DNA of 64,000 nt from DASUPK01 sp963736305 (GCA_963736305.1 CAVTOD010000005.1:496001-560000); one strand, 5' to 3'; shown: positions 33,679 to 42,368, counted from the stretch's first letter. A program made the numbers and translations. Notes: generated from the sequence alone by a model not told the origin.

Positions 33679-34206
33679 ATGACTTCAGCGCTACACATCC
33701 TGGCTCAGCAGACCGCGACGGCGGGAGATCAGGCTGGGGGCCTGGGGGTCTCGATCGAGATCGTGGGAGCGACGGTGCTTGCCTGCGCGCTCCTCACGTT
33801 GACGGTGCTTCTCTTGTCGAGGTACAAGCGGCGTCGGGACGAGATGATCGTCCGCGAGTGGCGAGTCCGGGAGCGGATGCAGGAGCTCTGCCCCGGCGGC
33901 TGGACCGCGCGGATCATGCTCTACGGCGAGGGGGCGCCCCTGCCGGATGACGCGCCCACGCCGGGCGACCGAAGCGTCTGCGTGGTGTGGACCGAGTACG
34001 AGCACGACCCCGCGGGGCACACGGAGGTGGCGGTGGCCCGGCGAATGTGGGCACGGACGATCACGGGCGCGCTTCGTGGCATGCTCGCCGACCGCGAGCT
34101 CGATGCAGAACTGGAGAGGATCGAGCGGAAGGTGATCGAGGACACTTCCGAGGGCGGGGAGACAGGGCCGCCGGCGGCCGGCCCGCAAGGGCGAACGGAC
34201 CGCTAG
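33679..34206 (+). CDS. single-pass membrane protein, unknown
   Basis: A 175-residue protein with one membrane segment (about residues 24-46) and a soluble cytoplasmic part containing REWRVRERMQELCPGGWTARIMLYGEGAP, VVWTEYEHDPAGHTEVAVARRMWARTI and a charged helix ELDAELERIERKVIEDT. ATG 33679 is preceded by a GAGG. No family recognised. A GTATACG upstream may be part of a promoter. Confidence 0.7.
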   Translation: MTSALHILAQQTATAGDQAGGLGVSIEIVGATVLACALLTLTVLLLSRYKRRRDEMIVREWRVRERMQELCPGGWTARIMLYGEGAPLPDDAPTPGDRSVCVVWTEYEHDPAGHTEVAVARRMWARTITGALRGMLADRELDAELERIERKVIEDTSEGGETGPPAAGPQGRTDR

Positions 34207-34219
34207 ACGACTGAGGGGA

Positions 34220-34292
34220 TGGAGCCAGCCGGACTCGAACCGGCGACCTCTTCGGTGCAAGCGAAGCGCTCTCCCAACTGAGCTATGGCCCC
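34220..34292 (-). tRNA. tRNA-Ala (anticodon UGC)
   Basis: 73-nt cloverleaf on the minus strand: acceptor GGGGCCA/TGGCTCC, D arm AGCTCAGTTGGGAGAGC, anticodon stem CTTCG/CGAAG with loop CTTGCAC, T arm GCCGG-TTCGAGT-CCGGC, discriminator A, no encoded CCA. A minus-strand TACAAT (34309-34304) upstream is a good -10 candidate. Confidence 0.96.
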
Positions 34293-34385
34293 GTGGGTTG
34301 CCGATTGTAGGACGGGTATGCGCAACCCCGTGAAAGCTCCTGTGAGAGACTGGCGAAGCTGGCGCATGGGGCCCCAGCACGGGTG

Positions 34386-35750
34386 ATGGCAACCAAGGCC
34401 AAGACACCGCAGACGGGCGGTCACCGGGAGGAGACCGACAAGTCACCGACCGCGGTAGACGAGCACAAGGAGAGCAAGGCGGCCGCGGGCGAGGCGAAGC
34501 CCGCGCAGGGCGCCGAGGTCTCGAACCTCGACATCGTCCGCTTCTACTTCGACCGCGCGGTCGAGCGCCTCGATCTGCCCGACGACATCCGCACGGTCTT
34601 CTGGACCCCCTACCGCGAGGTCACCGTCCAGATCCCGGTGAAGCTCTCCGATGGCAAGGTCCACACCTTCTCCGGCTACCGGATCCAGCACAACGGCGCA
34701 CGCGGTCCCTACAAGGGCGGCATCCGCTACCACCCGGAGGTCGACGTCGACGAGATCCGTGCTCTCGCCTCGCTGATGACCTGGAAGACGGCCGTCGCCA
34801 ACATCCCGTTCGGCGGCGCCAAGGGCGGCGTCAACGTCCCGGCCGAGAAGCTCGACCGCTCCGAGCTCCAGGCGATCACGCGCTCGTTCATGGACAAGAT
34901 CCAGAAGATCCTCGGCCCCACCCGCGACATCCCCGCGCCCGATGTGAACACCAACGCCCAGACGATGGCGTGGATGATGGATGAGTACGGCAAGCTGCAC
35001 GGCCATACGCCCGCGATCTGCACCGGAAAGCCGATCGCACTCGAGGGCTCTTACGGGCGGGAGCAGGCCACCGGCCGCGGCTGCATCTACATGTTCCGCG
35101 AGGCGGCACCCCAGATCGGTCTCACTCCGGCAAACAGCACCTTCGTCGTCCAGGGATACGGCAACGTCGGCTCGTGGGCCGCTCGCATCCTGCAGCAGCT
35201 CGGCTCCAAGATGATCGGGACCTCCGACGCAACAGGCGCAATCCGCAGCGACGAGGGGATCGACGCCGACAGCCTCGCCGCGCACCTTCGCGACGGCGGC
35301 AAGCTCACGGAGTTCCCCGGCGCCGAGGTGATCAGCCCCGAGGACCTGCTCGCGATCGAATGCGACGTCCTGATCCCGGCGGCCCTCGGCGGCATGATCC
35401 ATGAGGGCAACGCCGACCGGGTCAACACCAAGATGATCATCGAGGGCGCCAACAGCCCCACCACTCCCGCCGCCGACCAGATCCTGGAGGACAAGGGCGT
35501 CCACATCATTCCCGACGTGATGGCCAACGCCGGCGGCGTGGTCTGCTCCTACTTCGAGTGGGTGCAGAACCTCCAGCACTTCCGCTGGTCAGAGCGCGAG
35601 GTCAACGACAAGCTCGGCGGGATCATGCGGCGCGCCTACCGCGACGTCTCGGCGCGGGCGAATGAGGAGCGCATCTCGCTGCGCGAGGGCGCCTATCTGG
35701 TCGGGGTCGAGAGAGTGGTGGAGGCGAGCCGCACACGCGGCTACGTCTAG
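34386..35750 (+). CDS. Glu/Leu/Phe/Val dehydrogenase, probable glutamate dehydrogenase
   Basis: A 454-residue amino-acid dehydrogenase. A disordered, charged lead of about 45 residues precedes the catalytic domain with GYRIQHNGARGPYKGGIRYH, the catalytic lysine region IPFGGAKGGVN, DIPAPDVNTNAQTMAWMMDEY, and the Rossmann motif VVQGYGNVGSWAA. The first-domain residues fit glutamate as substrate; the cofactor cannot be assigned. It interconverts glutamate and 2-oxoglutarate plus ammonium, in line with amtB 5 kb away. ATG 34386 follows a GTG at 34383 that could also serve. Confidence 0.93.
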   Translation: MATKAKTPQTGGHREETDKSPTAVDEHKESKAAAGEAKPAQGAEVSNLDIVRFYFDRAVERLDLPDDIRTVFWTPYREVTVQIPVKLSDGKVHTFSGYRIQHNGARGPYKGGIRYHPEVDVDEIRALASLMTWKTAVANIPFGGAKGGVNVPAEKLDRSELQAITRSFMDKIQKILGPTRDIPAPDVNTNAQTMAWMMDEYGKLHGHTPAICTGKPIALEGSYGREQATGRGCIYMFREAAPQIGLTPANSTFVVQGYGNVGSWAARILQQLGSKMIGTSDATGAIRSDEGIDADSLAAHLRDGGKLTEFPGAEVISPEDLLAIECDVLIPAALGGMIHEGNADRVNTKMIIEGANSPTTPAADQILEDKGVHIIPDVMANAGGVVCSYFEWVQNLQHFRWSEREVNDKLGGIMRRAYRDVSARANEERISLREGAYLVGVERVVEASRTRGYV

Positions 35751-35753
35751 GAA

Positions 35754-37124
35754 CTACTTGTCGTCCTCGAAGTCGAAGTCCTGAGGGGGGCCCTTCTCGA
35801 ACCACAGGTCCTCGCCCTCGCCCTCCTCATAGGACTCCTCGGGGTCGGGCGAGGTGCCCTCGTAGACCTCCTCGTCCTCCAGAGCCGGCCGGACCGCGGT
35901 GCCCTGCTCTTCGGGTGGCAGCGGCGTGTCGGAGGTCGGCTCCTCGGCGTAGGGCTCCTCCTCCTCGAGGTAGGGCGCCTCCTCCTCGGCGGGGCCAAGC
36001 GCCTCGAAGTCGTCGTCCGCCGGGGCGGGCGACGGGGTCAGCGAATCCTCGTCGGTCTCGAAGTCGTAGAGCGCGGGGGCACCTGACTCGGCGGGTGCCT
36101 CTTCCGCGAGGTCCGCCTCCGGCAGTGGCTCCTCGGCGGAGGGCTCCGCGTCGGCCGGCTCGCGCGGCTCGGGCTCGAATCCCGGCTCCTCCGCCGGCAG
36201 GGGCGGCAGGCCACCCGTGTCCCCGGGCGGAGGATGCTCCTGAGTCGGGACATCGATCCGGCCACGAGCTCTGCCCGGAGGCTCCGGTCCGGTGGCGGGC
36301 GGGGGCGGTGGCGGATCGGGGGCGGAGCTCTCAGGCTCCGGCGGCGGCTCCGCCTCGAGCTCCTCGGGCTCGTCTGCGGCCGGGCGCTCGGGCGAGACTG
36401 AGGGCTTCTGGGGCGCGGCGTGAGGCGGCGCGGCCGTGTCTTCCGGGAACGGCTCCTCCTCCGGCTCGGCGTGAGGCGGCACGGTCGTGTCCTCCGGGAA
36501 CGGCTCCTCCTCGGCGATCAGGTCCTCGAGCGACTCCGACGGCGACGACGGCTCTGCCTCGAGCTCCGGCTCGAGGCCCAGCTCTGGCTCGGGCTCGGGC
36601 TCAGGCTCGGGCTCGGGCTCTGGCTCGGGCTCGGGCTCTGGCTCTGGCTCGGGCTCAGGCTCTGCCTCCACCTCAGCCTCGGTAGAGCGCTGATAGCCCT
36701 CGAGTGGGTCATCGAGCCGCTCCTGCCCCGGGATCTCGTCCTGCCCGGGCAGCTCGACCTGACCGGGAATCTGGGCACTGCCCTCGGGCGGGCTGCTCGG
36801 TTCGATGGGCGGCTCCTCGCGCGCCGGCTCGGACGGGCGAAGCGCTTCGGGCTCGACCAGACGGGTCGGCTCCTCCCCACCAACGTCCGGCTCGCTCAGG
36901 CCCTCCGGTGGCCGGTCGGCTGGCTCAACCGGGCGCGCCGGGGCCCCCTCCGCCTCGGCACCAGCAGCCGAGACCTCGTTGAAGAGCTCATTGGCCGCAA
37001 AGGGATCCGGGCGATCGGTGGACCCGAACGCCTCATCCTCGATCTCTCGCAGGTCGGCGTCACGTGCGCCGTGCTTGCGCTTCAGATCGAGGTGTTCGCG
37101 AATCGCGTCGTCGAGTATTCCCAT
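35754..37124 (-). CDS. acidic, low-complexity EP-repeat protein
   Basis: A 456-residue, extremely acidic protein. The first 35 residues, MGILDDAIREHLDLKRKH and following, form a charged helix that looks like a conserved domain; the rest is Pro/Glu/Ala-rich and surely disordered. Around residues 155-190 there is an uninterrupted run of alternating Glu-Pro encoded by a near-perfect six-base repeat (about 36585-36665), and two copies of EEEPFPEDT with PPHA after them. It ends in clusters of EEE, Y and F. No signal peptide is seen. Role unknown; a scaffold or spacer is possible. It faces away from gdh, with only three bases between the stops. Confidence 0.75.
   Translation of the reverse strand: MGILDDAIREHLDLKRKHGARDADLREIEDEAFGSTDRPDPFAANELFNEVSAAGAEAEGAPARPVEPADRPPEGLSEPDVGGEEPTRLVEPEALRPSEPAREEPPIEPSSPPEGSAQIPGQVELPGQDEIPGQERLDDPLEGYQRSTEAEVEAEPEPEPEPEPEPEPEPEPEPEPEPEPELGLEPELEAEPSSPSESLEDLIAEEEPFPEDTTVPPHAEPEEEPFPEDTAAPPHAAPQKPSVSPERPAADEPEELEAEPPPEPESSAPDPPPPPPATGPEPPGRARGRIDVPTQEHPPPGDTGGLPPLPAEEPGFEPEPREPADAEPSAEEPLPEADLAEEAPAESGAPALYDFETDEDSLTPSPAPADDDFEALGPAEEEAPYLEEEEPYAEEPTSDTPLPPEEQGTAVRPALEDEEVYEGTSPDPEESYEEGEGEDLWFEKGPPQDFDFEDDK
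36585..36665. repeat. hexanucleotide tandem repeat coding for Glu-Pro
   Basis: A run of GGCTCG/GGCTCA/GGCTCT units (plus strand) encodes the (EP)n stretch of the acidic protein. Such repeats can change in copy number by slippage. Confidence 0.85.
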
Positions 37125-37239
37125 GATGCGCGGTCTGACCCGCCTCGAGGGCTCAAAGCTTAGGCGCTGCAGCGCACATGTGATAGCTGGATCGCCCCTT
37201 GGACCCTGCACTGCAGCGACCAATTTACGGGCTTCGCCC

Positions 37240-38589
37240 TTACGGGCGGCGCTCGGTGGTGTGCTCGCGCAGGCCACGCCTGCGCGCCCCCTGTTCCCGG
37301 TCGTCCCCGGGACGCGTCGCAGGCGCCGCTCGGATCTGGTTCTTGCCTGCTCTCTTCGCGCGCAGCAGCGCCCGGTCGGAGGCATCGATCAGCGATTCGA
37401 GGTCCTCGGCCGCATCCGGGATCGTCGCAACCCCCAGGCTGATCGTGACCCCCATCGATCCGCCGTCGCTCAGCGGGATCTTCTCCCCTCGCATCCGCTC
37501 GGCCAGGCGCTCACCCACGATCAGGGCTCCTTCTCGGTCGGTCTCGACCAGGATCACAGCGAGCTCGTCGCCCCCGAATCGCGCCGGGACGTCGATCAAG
37601 CGGGTCCCCTCTGCGACCACGTCTGCGACCCTCTTGAGCACGAAGTCGCCCCGGACATGGCCCTCGCGGTCGTTGATCAGCTTGAAGTCGTCGACGTCGA
37701 GAATGATCAGCGAGATCGGATGCCCGAAGCGGAGCGCGCGGGCCACCTCGCGCTCGAGCGTCTCGGCCATGTGACGGCGGTTCCACAAGCCGGTCAGGGG
37801 ATCCGTCACCGCCTGCTCGGCCACCCGCGTGTGCAGGCGGGTCAGGATCCGCGCCAGGACCCAGGCCAGGACCACCGCCGCAAGCAGGAACCAGATCAAG
37901 ATCGCGAGGGCCGGCCGGCCGATCCCGAGCACTCCGCCGGACTTCGGTGGCCCGAGCATGACAAGCGTCAGGCCGTCGCTCGGGTCGAGCGTCGTGGCGT
38001 GACCCCTGTAATCGACTCCGCCCGCAGTGAGGTCCGCAGTCTGGTCGGGCTCGAGCGTCTTCGACGGCGCCTGAACGGTGGACGCAAGCGTGCGTCCACC
38101 CCGGCGCAGCACCACCTGCTGGCCCGTCAGGCGGTGCACCGTTGCGGCGAACTGCTCGGCGGTCGTGGTGGATAACCGGAGGGCGCCGACCGGCTGCCCA
38201 TCCCGGGTCAGGCCGACCTTGGCGAACCCGACCGCCGTGGGCGGCCCCGCGACCGCCATCGGCCTACCCGCGTTGTCCAGAATCTCGATCGTCTTCACCC
38301 CGGTCTGGTGGGCCGCATCGCTGGTGAAGGATCGAAGCTCAGCGACGTCACCCGATCGCAGCGGCGCGGCGAGCTGCGGGTCGGCGGCGAGCCGGCGGGC
38401 GCGCACGGTGGCATCCGCGGTCTGCGCATTGTAGATCGAGACGGCGGTCTGGAACCCAGCGGCGAGCCGGGCGTCGGCCTTGCCCCGCGACGAATCGGCG
38501 CTGACGAACAGCAGGATGCTGACCAGTGCCGCCGCGGGCACGATCGCGATCAACAGGAAGAAGAGCGCCAGGCGCCGTCCGAAACTCAC
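37240..38589 (-). CDS. membrane diguanylate cyclase (GGDEF) with extracytoplasmic sensor
   Basis: A 449-residue protein with an N-terminal membrane segment (RRLALFFLLIAIVPAAALVSILLF), a periplasm-side sensor region of about 200 residues of the dCACHE/CHASE kind, a second membrane segment near residue 230-250 (ALAILIWFLLAAVVLAWVLA) and a GGDEF domain starting DPLTGLWNRRHM. The active site reads RFGGDEL, a working variant, and an RLID five residues upstream is an RxxD inhibitory site for product feedback. It makes cyclic di-GMP. GTG 38589 is used, since 22 upstream codons run into the tRNA-proximal region; TACGCT lies eight bases before it. Confidence 0.93.
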   Translation of the reverse strand: MSFGRRLALFFLLIAIVPAAALVSILLFVSADSSRGKADARLAAGFQTAVSIYNAQTADATVRARRLAADPQLAAPLRSGDVAELRSFTSDAAHQTGVKTIEILDNAGRPMAVAGPPTAVGFAKVGLTRDGQPVGALRLSTTTAEQFAATVHRLTGQQVVLRRGGRTLASTVQAPSKTLEPDQTADLTAGGVDYRGHATTLDPSDGLTLVMLGPPKSGGVLGIGRPALAILIWFLLAAVVLAWVLARILTRLHTRVAEQAVTDPLTGLWNRRHMAETLEREVARALRFGHPISLIILDVDDFKLINDREGHVRGDFVLKRVADVVAEGTRLIDVPARFGGDELAVILVETDREGALIVGERLAERMRGEKIPLSDGGSMGVTISLGVATIPDAAEDLESLIDASDRALLRAKRAGKNQIRAAPATRPGDDREQGARRRGLREHTTERRP

Positions 38590-38659
38590 CCTTTGACAGC
38601 GTATCCTTGGCCCCGGTTCGCTGTTCCCCGGCCGGCGAGCCAACATATGTCCCACACTC

Positions 38660-38732
38660 GGGGCTATAGCTCAGTTGGGAGAGCGCCTGGATCGCACCCA
38701 GGAGGTCGCCGGTTCGAGTCCGGCTAGCTCCA
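38660..38732 (+). tRNA. tRNA-Ala (anticodon CGC)
   Basis: 73-nt cloverleaf: acceptor GGGGCTA/TAGCTCC, D arm GCTCAGTTGGGAGAGC, anticodon stem CCTGG/CCAGG with loop ATCGCAC, T arm GCCGG-TTCGAGT-CCGGC, discriminator A, no encoded CCA. It reads GCG codons. The next base begins the TTG start of the following gene. Confidence 0.96.
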
Positions 38733-39344
38733 TTGCCGCCCGCGCAGATCGACACTCCGTCCGGTCTCGCCCAGGCGTACCTGCATCCGGCCAAGCAGCC
38801 CAAGGGCGGGCTCGTCCTTGGCCACGGAGCGGGAGGCGGAGTCGAGGCACCCGATCTGATCGCCGCCCGAGATGCCGCGCTTGCCGCCGGATTCTCGGTG
38901 ATGCTCGTTGAGCAGCCCTACCGGGTCGCCGGGCGGCGCGCCCCCGCTCCGGCCAAGCGGCTGGACGAAGCGTGGGTCGCCGTAGTCGAGCACCTGCGCG
39001 CGAGCGAGCTCGCCGGGCTGCCCCTGATCGTCGGGGGTCGCTCGCTCGGGGCGCGGGTCGCCTGCCGGACGGTCGAATCGACCGAAGCGGCGGCCGTCCT
39101 CTGTCTCGCCTTCCCGCTGGTGCCGCCGCGCCGCGGGGACAAGCCCGCTCAGAGCCGGCTGCCCGAGCTCGAAGCCGTGGCGGTCCCGATGCTGATCGTC
39201 CAGGGTGAGAGCGACCGCTTCGGGATGCCGCCCGAGGCACGGGATCGGAAGGTGGTCCGGGTGCGCGGGGACCACAGCCTCAAGTCCGACCCGGAGGCCA
39301 TCGCCGCCGCGGTCGGGACCTGGCTGCCGGGACTCGCGCTCTAG
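38733..39344 (+). CDS. alpha/beta hydrolase-fold protein
   Basis: A 203-residue protein of the short alpha/beta-hydrolase type (KANL/DUF-type dienelactone-hydrolase relatives). Seen: LVLGHGAGGGVEAPDL (oxyanion loop), VGGRSLGARVACR with the nucleophile elbow GRSLG, VPMLIVQGESDRFGMP with the acid, and RGDHSLKSDP with the histidine. TTG 38733 is the only plausible start and touches the 3' end of tRNA-Ala with no gap, so the message may share a transcript with the tRNA. Substrate unknown. Confidence 0.85.
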   Translation: MPPAQIDTPSGLAQAYLHPAKQPKGGLVLGHGAGGGVEAPDLIAARDAALAAGFSVMLVEQPYRVAGRRAPAPAKRLDEAWVAVVEHLRASELAGLPLIVGGRSLGARVACRTVESTEAAAVLCLAFPLVPPRRGDKPAQSRLPELEAVAVPMLIVQGESDRFGMPPEARDRKVVRVRGDHSLKSDPEAIAAAVGTWLPGLAL

Positions 39345-40390
39345 GTGTGCAGCTCGGCGAGGCGGTCGGCTTCCGTGCTGAGCTCACGCTTGGCGGCGGC
39401 GTCGATCCGCCCGAACGGCTTCGTCCTCACCTTGCCCTTCTCAGCGCTCCAGGTCCCCGCGACCCGCCCGTCGATGAGGAAGGTCGGAACCGACTGAGGG
39501 GTCTTCGTGTTGAAGACCTTCGGCCGGTGCCCCTCGGGCAGGATGCCGGTGCGCCGCGCGTGGACCAGCAGGGTCGCGTCCCAGGTCGGCAGGAACCGCA
39601 CGGGCGCCGGCGTCTCCGGATCCGGCAGGGGTGCCCGCGGAAGGTCGAGGAGCTCGGAGCCGTCCTCCGCCTCGAAGCGGCGAAGCTTTAACCGCTCGAG
39701 GGAGGGAGCCACCCGCTTGGGATGCAGTCCCATCCAGTTGGCGACCTCGGCCACCGTGGCGGGACCGAACGCGCCGAGGTATCGGCGCGCCAGCGCCACG
39801 ATCCCGCCGGCCTCGTCGAGCCCACTCGGCGGCGGGCCCAGCCAGGCCTCCGCGGCGGCGTAGAGATCCGCCCGGCGCCTCTCCCAGGTTCCTGATGGGG
39901 GCACACGAACCAGGTAGAGCCACATGTTCACTCCGTCCGTGACGACGCTGTCGGAGCCGAGCAGCTCGTGGATCTCGTTGCGGGTCATCGATCCGTCCCC
40001 AAGTCGCTTCCGGAGCTTGCGCGTCAGCGACGACATCTGCGATGCGCTGTGAGAGCGGCGAGCCTTGAGCCAGGACTCCCGGCGGCCGCGCCTCACCCCG
40101 ATCGCCGCCGGCCAGTAGTCGGTCTTCGAGACGAGGTGGATCGTCGAGCGCATCAACGTGCCTTGGGCGACGGAGCGCCGCTCGAGCGCCCGGTCGAGCT
40201 GCTCACGCTCGAATCCCCCCATGCGCGACCACAGCCCGATGTACATCGAGGGCGCGTACTGCGCCTGCAGGGTGCCCATCCGGTCGAGGACCTTCGGAAT
40301 CGATCCCTTGGCGCGCTCGAGCAGCAGCTGGCGGGCCAGCAGCGCTCGGTTCAGATCGAGCTCGTGAAGGATCCGTTCGGTCGCGGCCAC
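39341..40390 (-). CDS. AlkZ-like winged-helix DNA glycosylase family protein (HTH_42)
   Basis: A 349-residue protein of the HTH_42 family, which includes AlkZ and YcaQ DNA glycosylases that remove bulky alkyl or crosslinked bases. The N-terminal region holds the QxQ catalytic motif in GTLQAQYAPSMYIGLWSRM, and further family segments are GTLMRSTIHLVSKTDYW, RYLGAFGPATVAEVANWMGL and the C-terminal FLPTWDATLLVHARRTGILP with PTFLIDGRVAGTW. GTG 40390 start. Its stop shares CTAG with the convergent hydrolase. A role in alkylation repair is likely. Confidence 0.88.
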   Translation of the reverse strand: MAATERILHELDLNRALLARQLLLERAKGSIPKVLDRMGTLQAQYAPSMYIGLWSRMGGFEREQLDRALERRSVAQGTLMRSTIHLVSKTDYWPAAIGVRRGRRESWLKARRSHSASQMSSLTRKLRKRLGDGSMTRNEIHELLGSDSVVTDGVNMWLYLVRVPPSGTWERRRADLYAAAEAWLGPPPSGLDEAGGIVALARRYLGAFGPATVAEVANWMGLHPKRVAPSLERLKLRRFEAEDGSELLDLPRAPLPDPETPAPVRFLPTWDATLLVHARRTGILPEGHRPKVFNTKTPQSVPTFLIDGRVAGTWSAEKGKVRTKPFGRIDAAAKRELSTEADRLAELHT

Positions 40391-40404
40391 CGGAGGCGGC
40401 CGGG

Positions 40405-40791
40405 TTAAAGGCCGGTCGAGGTGCTTCGGTGTGGGATGCCCGGCGCTGTTCGCACCTGCTCGGCAACCTTCGGCGAGACCACGATGTCGGACTTCCGGCA
40501 GGCCTGCCTGATCGTCTCCGAGCCGGGCGCGGTTCCGGTCGCGTGCCTGGCGCAGACGAACTCGGCCTGAGTCCCGCAGGCGTCGACAGGCTCAGCACCC
40601 ATGACGCCGGGGATGATCGCGTAGATACAGCCGCGACCCGCGGTGGGCTCGGAGTTCCCCGCGGTCGCCAAGACGACGATCAGGATCGCGATCAGGCTGA
40701 GCGCAACGGCTCCGATCGCCACGTTCCGCTCACGCCGGGTGACCTTGCGGAGTGGCGTATTGGCCCGCTTCCATTGTCCTTCGAGGGGCAT
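40405..40791 (-). CDS. single-pass membrane protein with cysteine-bearing outer domain
   Basis: A 128-residue protein. A basic lead (KRANTPLRKVTRRERN) precedes one membrane segment (about residues 25-47), then an outer part with four cysteines (GCIYAIIPG, DACGTQAEFVCARH, IRQACRKSDIV) that could form two disulfides. No family recognised. ATG 40791 gives a positive-inside anchor; an upstream frame is open but unlikely. It is divergent from amtB. Confidence 0.72.
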   Translation of the reverse strand: MPLEGQWKRANTPLRKVTRRERNVAIGAVALSLIAILIVVLATAGNSEPTAGRGCIYAIIPGVMGAEPVDACGTQAEFVCARHATGTAPGSETIRQACRKSDIVVSPKVAEQVRTAPGIPHRSTSTGL

Positions 40792-40875
40792 CGAGCGGGC
40801 AGCGTAGCGGGTCGAGCAGAGGCCGGATTCCGCTGATAGCGCCGTTTTCCGGCCTTTCAGGCACGGATCCGACAA

Positions 40876-40894
40876 GGTGGCGAACGTCGCCACC
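40876..40894. promoter_or_regulatory. perfect inverted repeat in the amtB upstream region, possible operator
   Basis: GGTGGCGAACGTCGCCACC has 8-base arms around ACG. It lies between the divergent membrane-protein gene and amtB, where a nitrogen regulator could bind. No known regulator consensus is claimed. Confidence 0.5.
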
Positions 40895-40969
40895 AAATCT
40901 TTGGACCCCTGTATGTACCGGCGGCACCCCCGCCCCGGCACGCTTCCGATTGCCATTGGGCAGGTCCCT

Positions 40970-40990
40970 CTAGGAGGGGCGTTTCTGTGT
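40970..40990 (+). promoter_or_regulatory. hairpin in the amtB leader
   Basis: CCCTC-TAG-GAGGG followed by GCGTTTCTGTGTTT looks like a short terminator or attenuator about 50 bases before the amtB ATG. The rest of the 40792-41038 gap holds the dyad above and a GGCCGGA...TCCGGCC inverted repeat (40821-40854) with an inner CGCT/AGCG stem. Confidence 0.35.
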
Positions 40991-41038
40991 TTCCGGGGCG
41001 CTCGGCTCTGCCCTCAATGAGAAAGGAAAACACCGCGC

Positions 41039-42355
41039 ATGGATTTGAATTGGTTGAGTCCAGGCGACAACGCTTGGCAGATGACAGCGTCGACCTTCGT
41101 CGGCCTGATGAGCGTGCCCGGGCTCGTCGTCCTCTATGGCGGCGTGATGCAGAAGCGCTGGTCGGTGAACTCGATGATGATGGCCTTCATCGCGTTCGCC
41201 CTGGTGCTGGTCGTCTGGGTGCTCTACGGATACAAGCTGGGCTTTGGCGCGCCGATGCATGTCTTCGGCGCAGACCACGGTTTCTTCGGCAACATGTGGG
41301 GGAAGCCCGGGGCGATCCTGAACAGCGATGACCTGCTGAAGCAGGGCAACATCCCGAACATCGGAGACGTGGTGTTCCCGCAATCGACACTGGCTTACTT
41401 CCAGTTCGTATTCGCGGCCATCACGCCGATCCTGATGCTGGGATCGGTCCTGGGCCGGATCAACTTCCGGGCCTGGATTCCGTTCGTGCTCGTCTGGTCG
41501 AGCCTGATCTACACGATCAACGCCTTCCTGATCTGGGGCGGCGGCTACTTCGCCCAGCACGGCGCGCTCGACTTCTCGGGCGGTTACGTCATCCACCTCG
41601 CCGCCGGTGTCTCCGGATTCGTCGCCGCGGCCGTGATCGGTCCCAGGCTCCAGCGGGACCGTGAGATCGATGCGCCGAACAACCTGTTGATGGTCGCCAC
41701 CGGTGCGGGCCTTCTCTGGCTCGGCTGGAACGGCTTCAACGGGGGTGACCCGTACCTGGCCAACGACATCGCGTCCGCCGCGGTTCTGAACACGAACCTG
41801 TGCACGGCTGTCGCGCTGCTGGTCTGGGTCGGGTGCGACTACGCGACCGGGCACAAGCCGAGCCTGATCTCGAGCGTGAACGGGATGATCACCGGGCTGG
41901 TTGCCATCACGCCCGGGGCCGGTTTCGTCAACGGTTGGGGGGCGATGGCGATCGGCGTGATTGCAGCGCTGCTCGTGTATTTCGCGCTCAACTACCTGAG
42001 CCGGATGTCACCGTTCCGAAACGTCGACGACACCCTGGGTGTGGTCTACACCCACGGCTTCGCCGGCCTCGCGGGCGGCCTGCTGACCGGCGTCTTCGCC
42101 AACGAGGCGATGGGCGCTGCTCCGGGAATCGTCTCCGGCAGCTGGCATCTGCTCGGCTGGCAGGCGCTGACAGCCGCCTGGGTGATCGCGTTCTCTGCAA
42201 TCGGGACGTTCATCCTGCTCAAGATCATCGGGCTGTTCGTCTCACTGCGGATGGCTGAGGAGGACATGGAGGAGGGCGATCTGGCCGTTCACGGTCACGA
42301 GGTCTACCCCTCGGACGTGCCTTCCCTTGCCTATCCGTCGGGGGCCGTCAACTAG
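41039..42355 (+). CDS. amtB: ammonium transporter (Amt family)
   Basis: A 438-residue protein with 11 membrane segments. The twin histidines of the pore are in GGYVIHLAAGVSGFVAA and VVYTHGFAGLAGGLLTG, and the Phe-gate region FQFVFAAITPILM is present, as are the D and W residues of the periplasmic vestibule (VWSSLIYTINAFLIWGGG). A 35-residue acidic C-terminal tail (MAEEDMEEGD and following) is the part that PII proteins normally touch. No glnK or glnD adjoins. AAGGAAA lies about 11 bases upstream of the ATG. Confidence 0.96.
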   Translation: MDLNWLSPGDNAWQMTASTFVGLMSVPGLVVLYGGVMQKRWSVNSMMMAFIAFALVLVVWVLYGYKLGFGAPMHVFGADHGFFGNMWGKPGAILNSDDLLKQGNIPNIGDVVFPQSTLAYFQFVFAAITPILMLGSVLGRINFRAWIPFVLVWSSLIYTINAFLIWGGGYFAQHGALDFSGGYVIHLAAGVSGFVAAAVIGPRLQRDREIDAPNNLLMVATGAGLLWLGWNGFNGGDPYLANDIASAAVLNTNLCTAVALLVWVGCDYATGHKPSLISSVNGMITGLVAITPGAGFVNGWGAMAIGVIAALLVYFALNYLSRMSPFRNVDDTLGVVYTHGFAGLAGGLLTGVFANEAMGAAPGIVSGSWHLLGWQALTAAWVIAFSAIGTFILLKIIGLFVSLRMAEEDMEEGDLAVHGHEVYPSDVPSLAYPSGAVN

Positions 42356-42368
42356 CCGGCCCATCCCA

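Noticed and set aside
36420..37163. Plus-strand Leu/Gly/Arg-rich frame opposite the acidic protein
   Set aside because: It is the reverse reading of the Glu-Pro repeat and lacks a ribosome site or family match.
40936..40955. Sigma-54 promoter upstream of amtB (GGCACG ... TTGC)
   Set aside because: The GG and GC elements are 13 bases apart, not the required 10, and no sigma-54 system is otherwise indicated.
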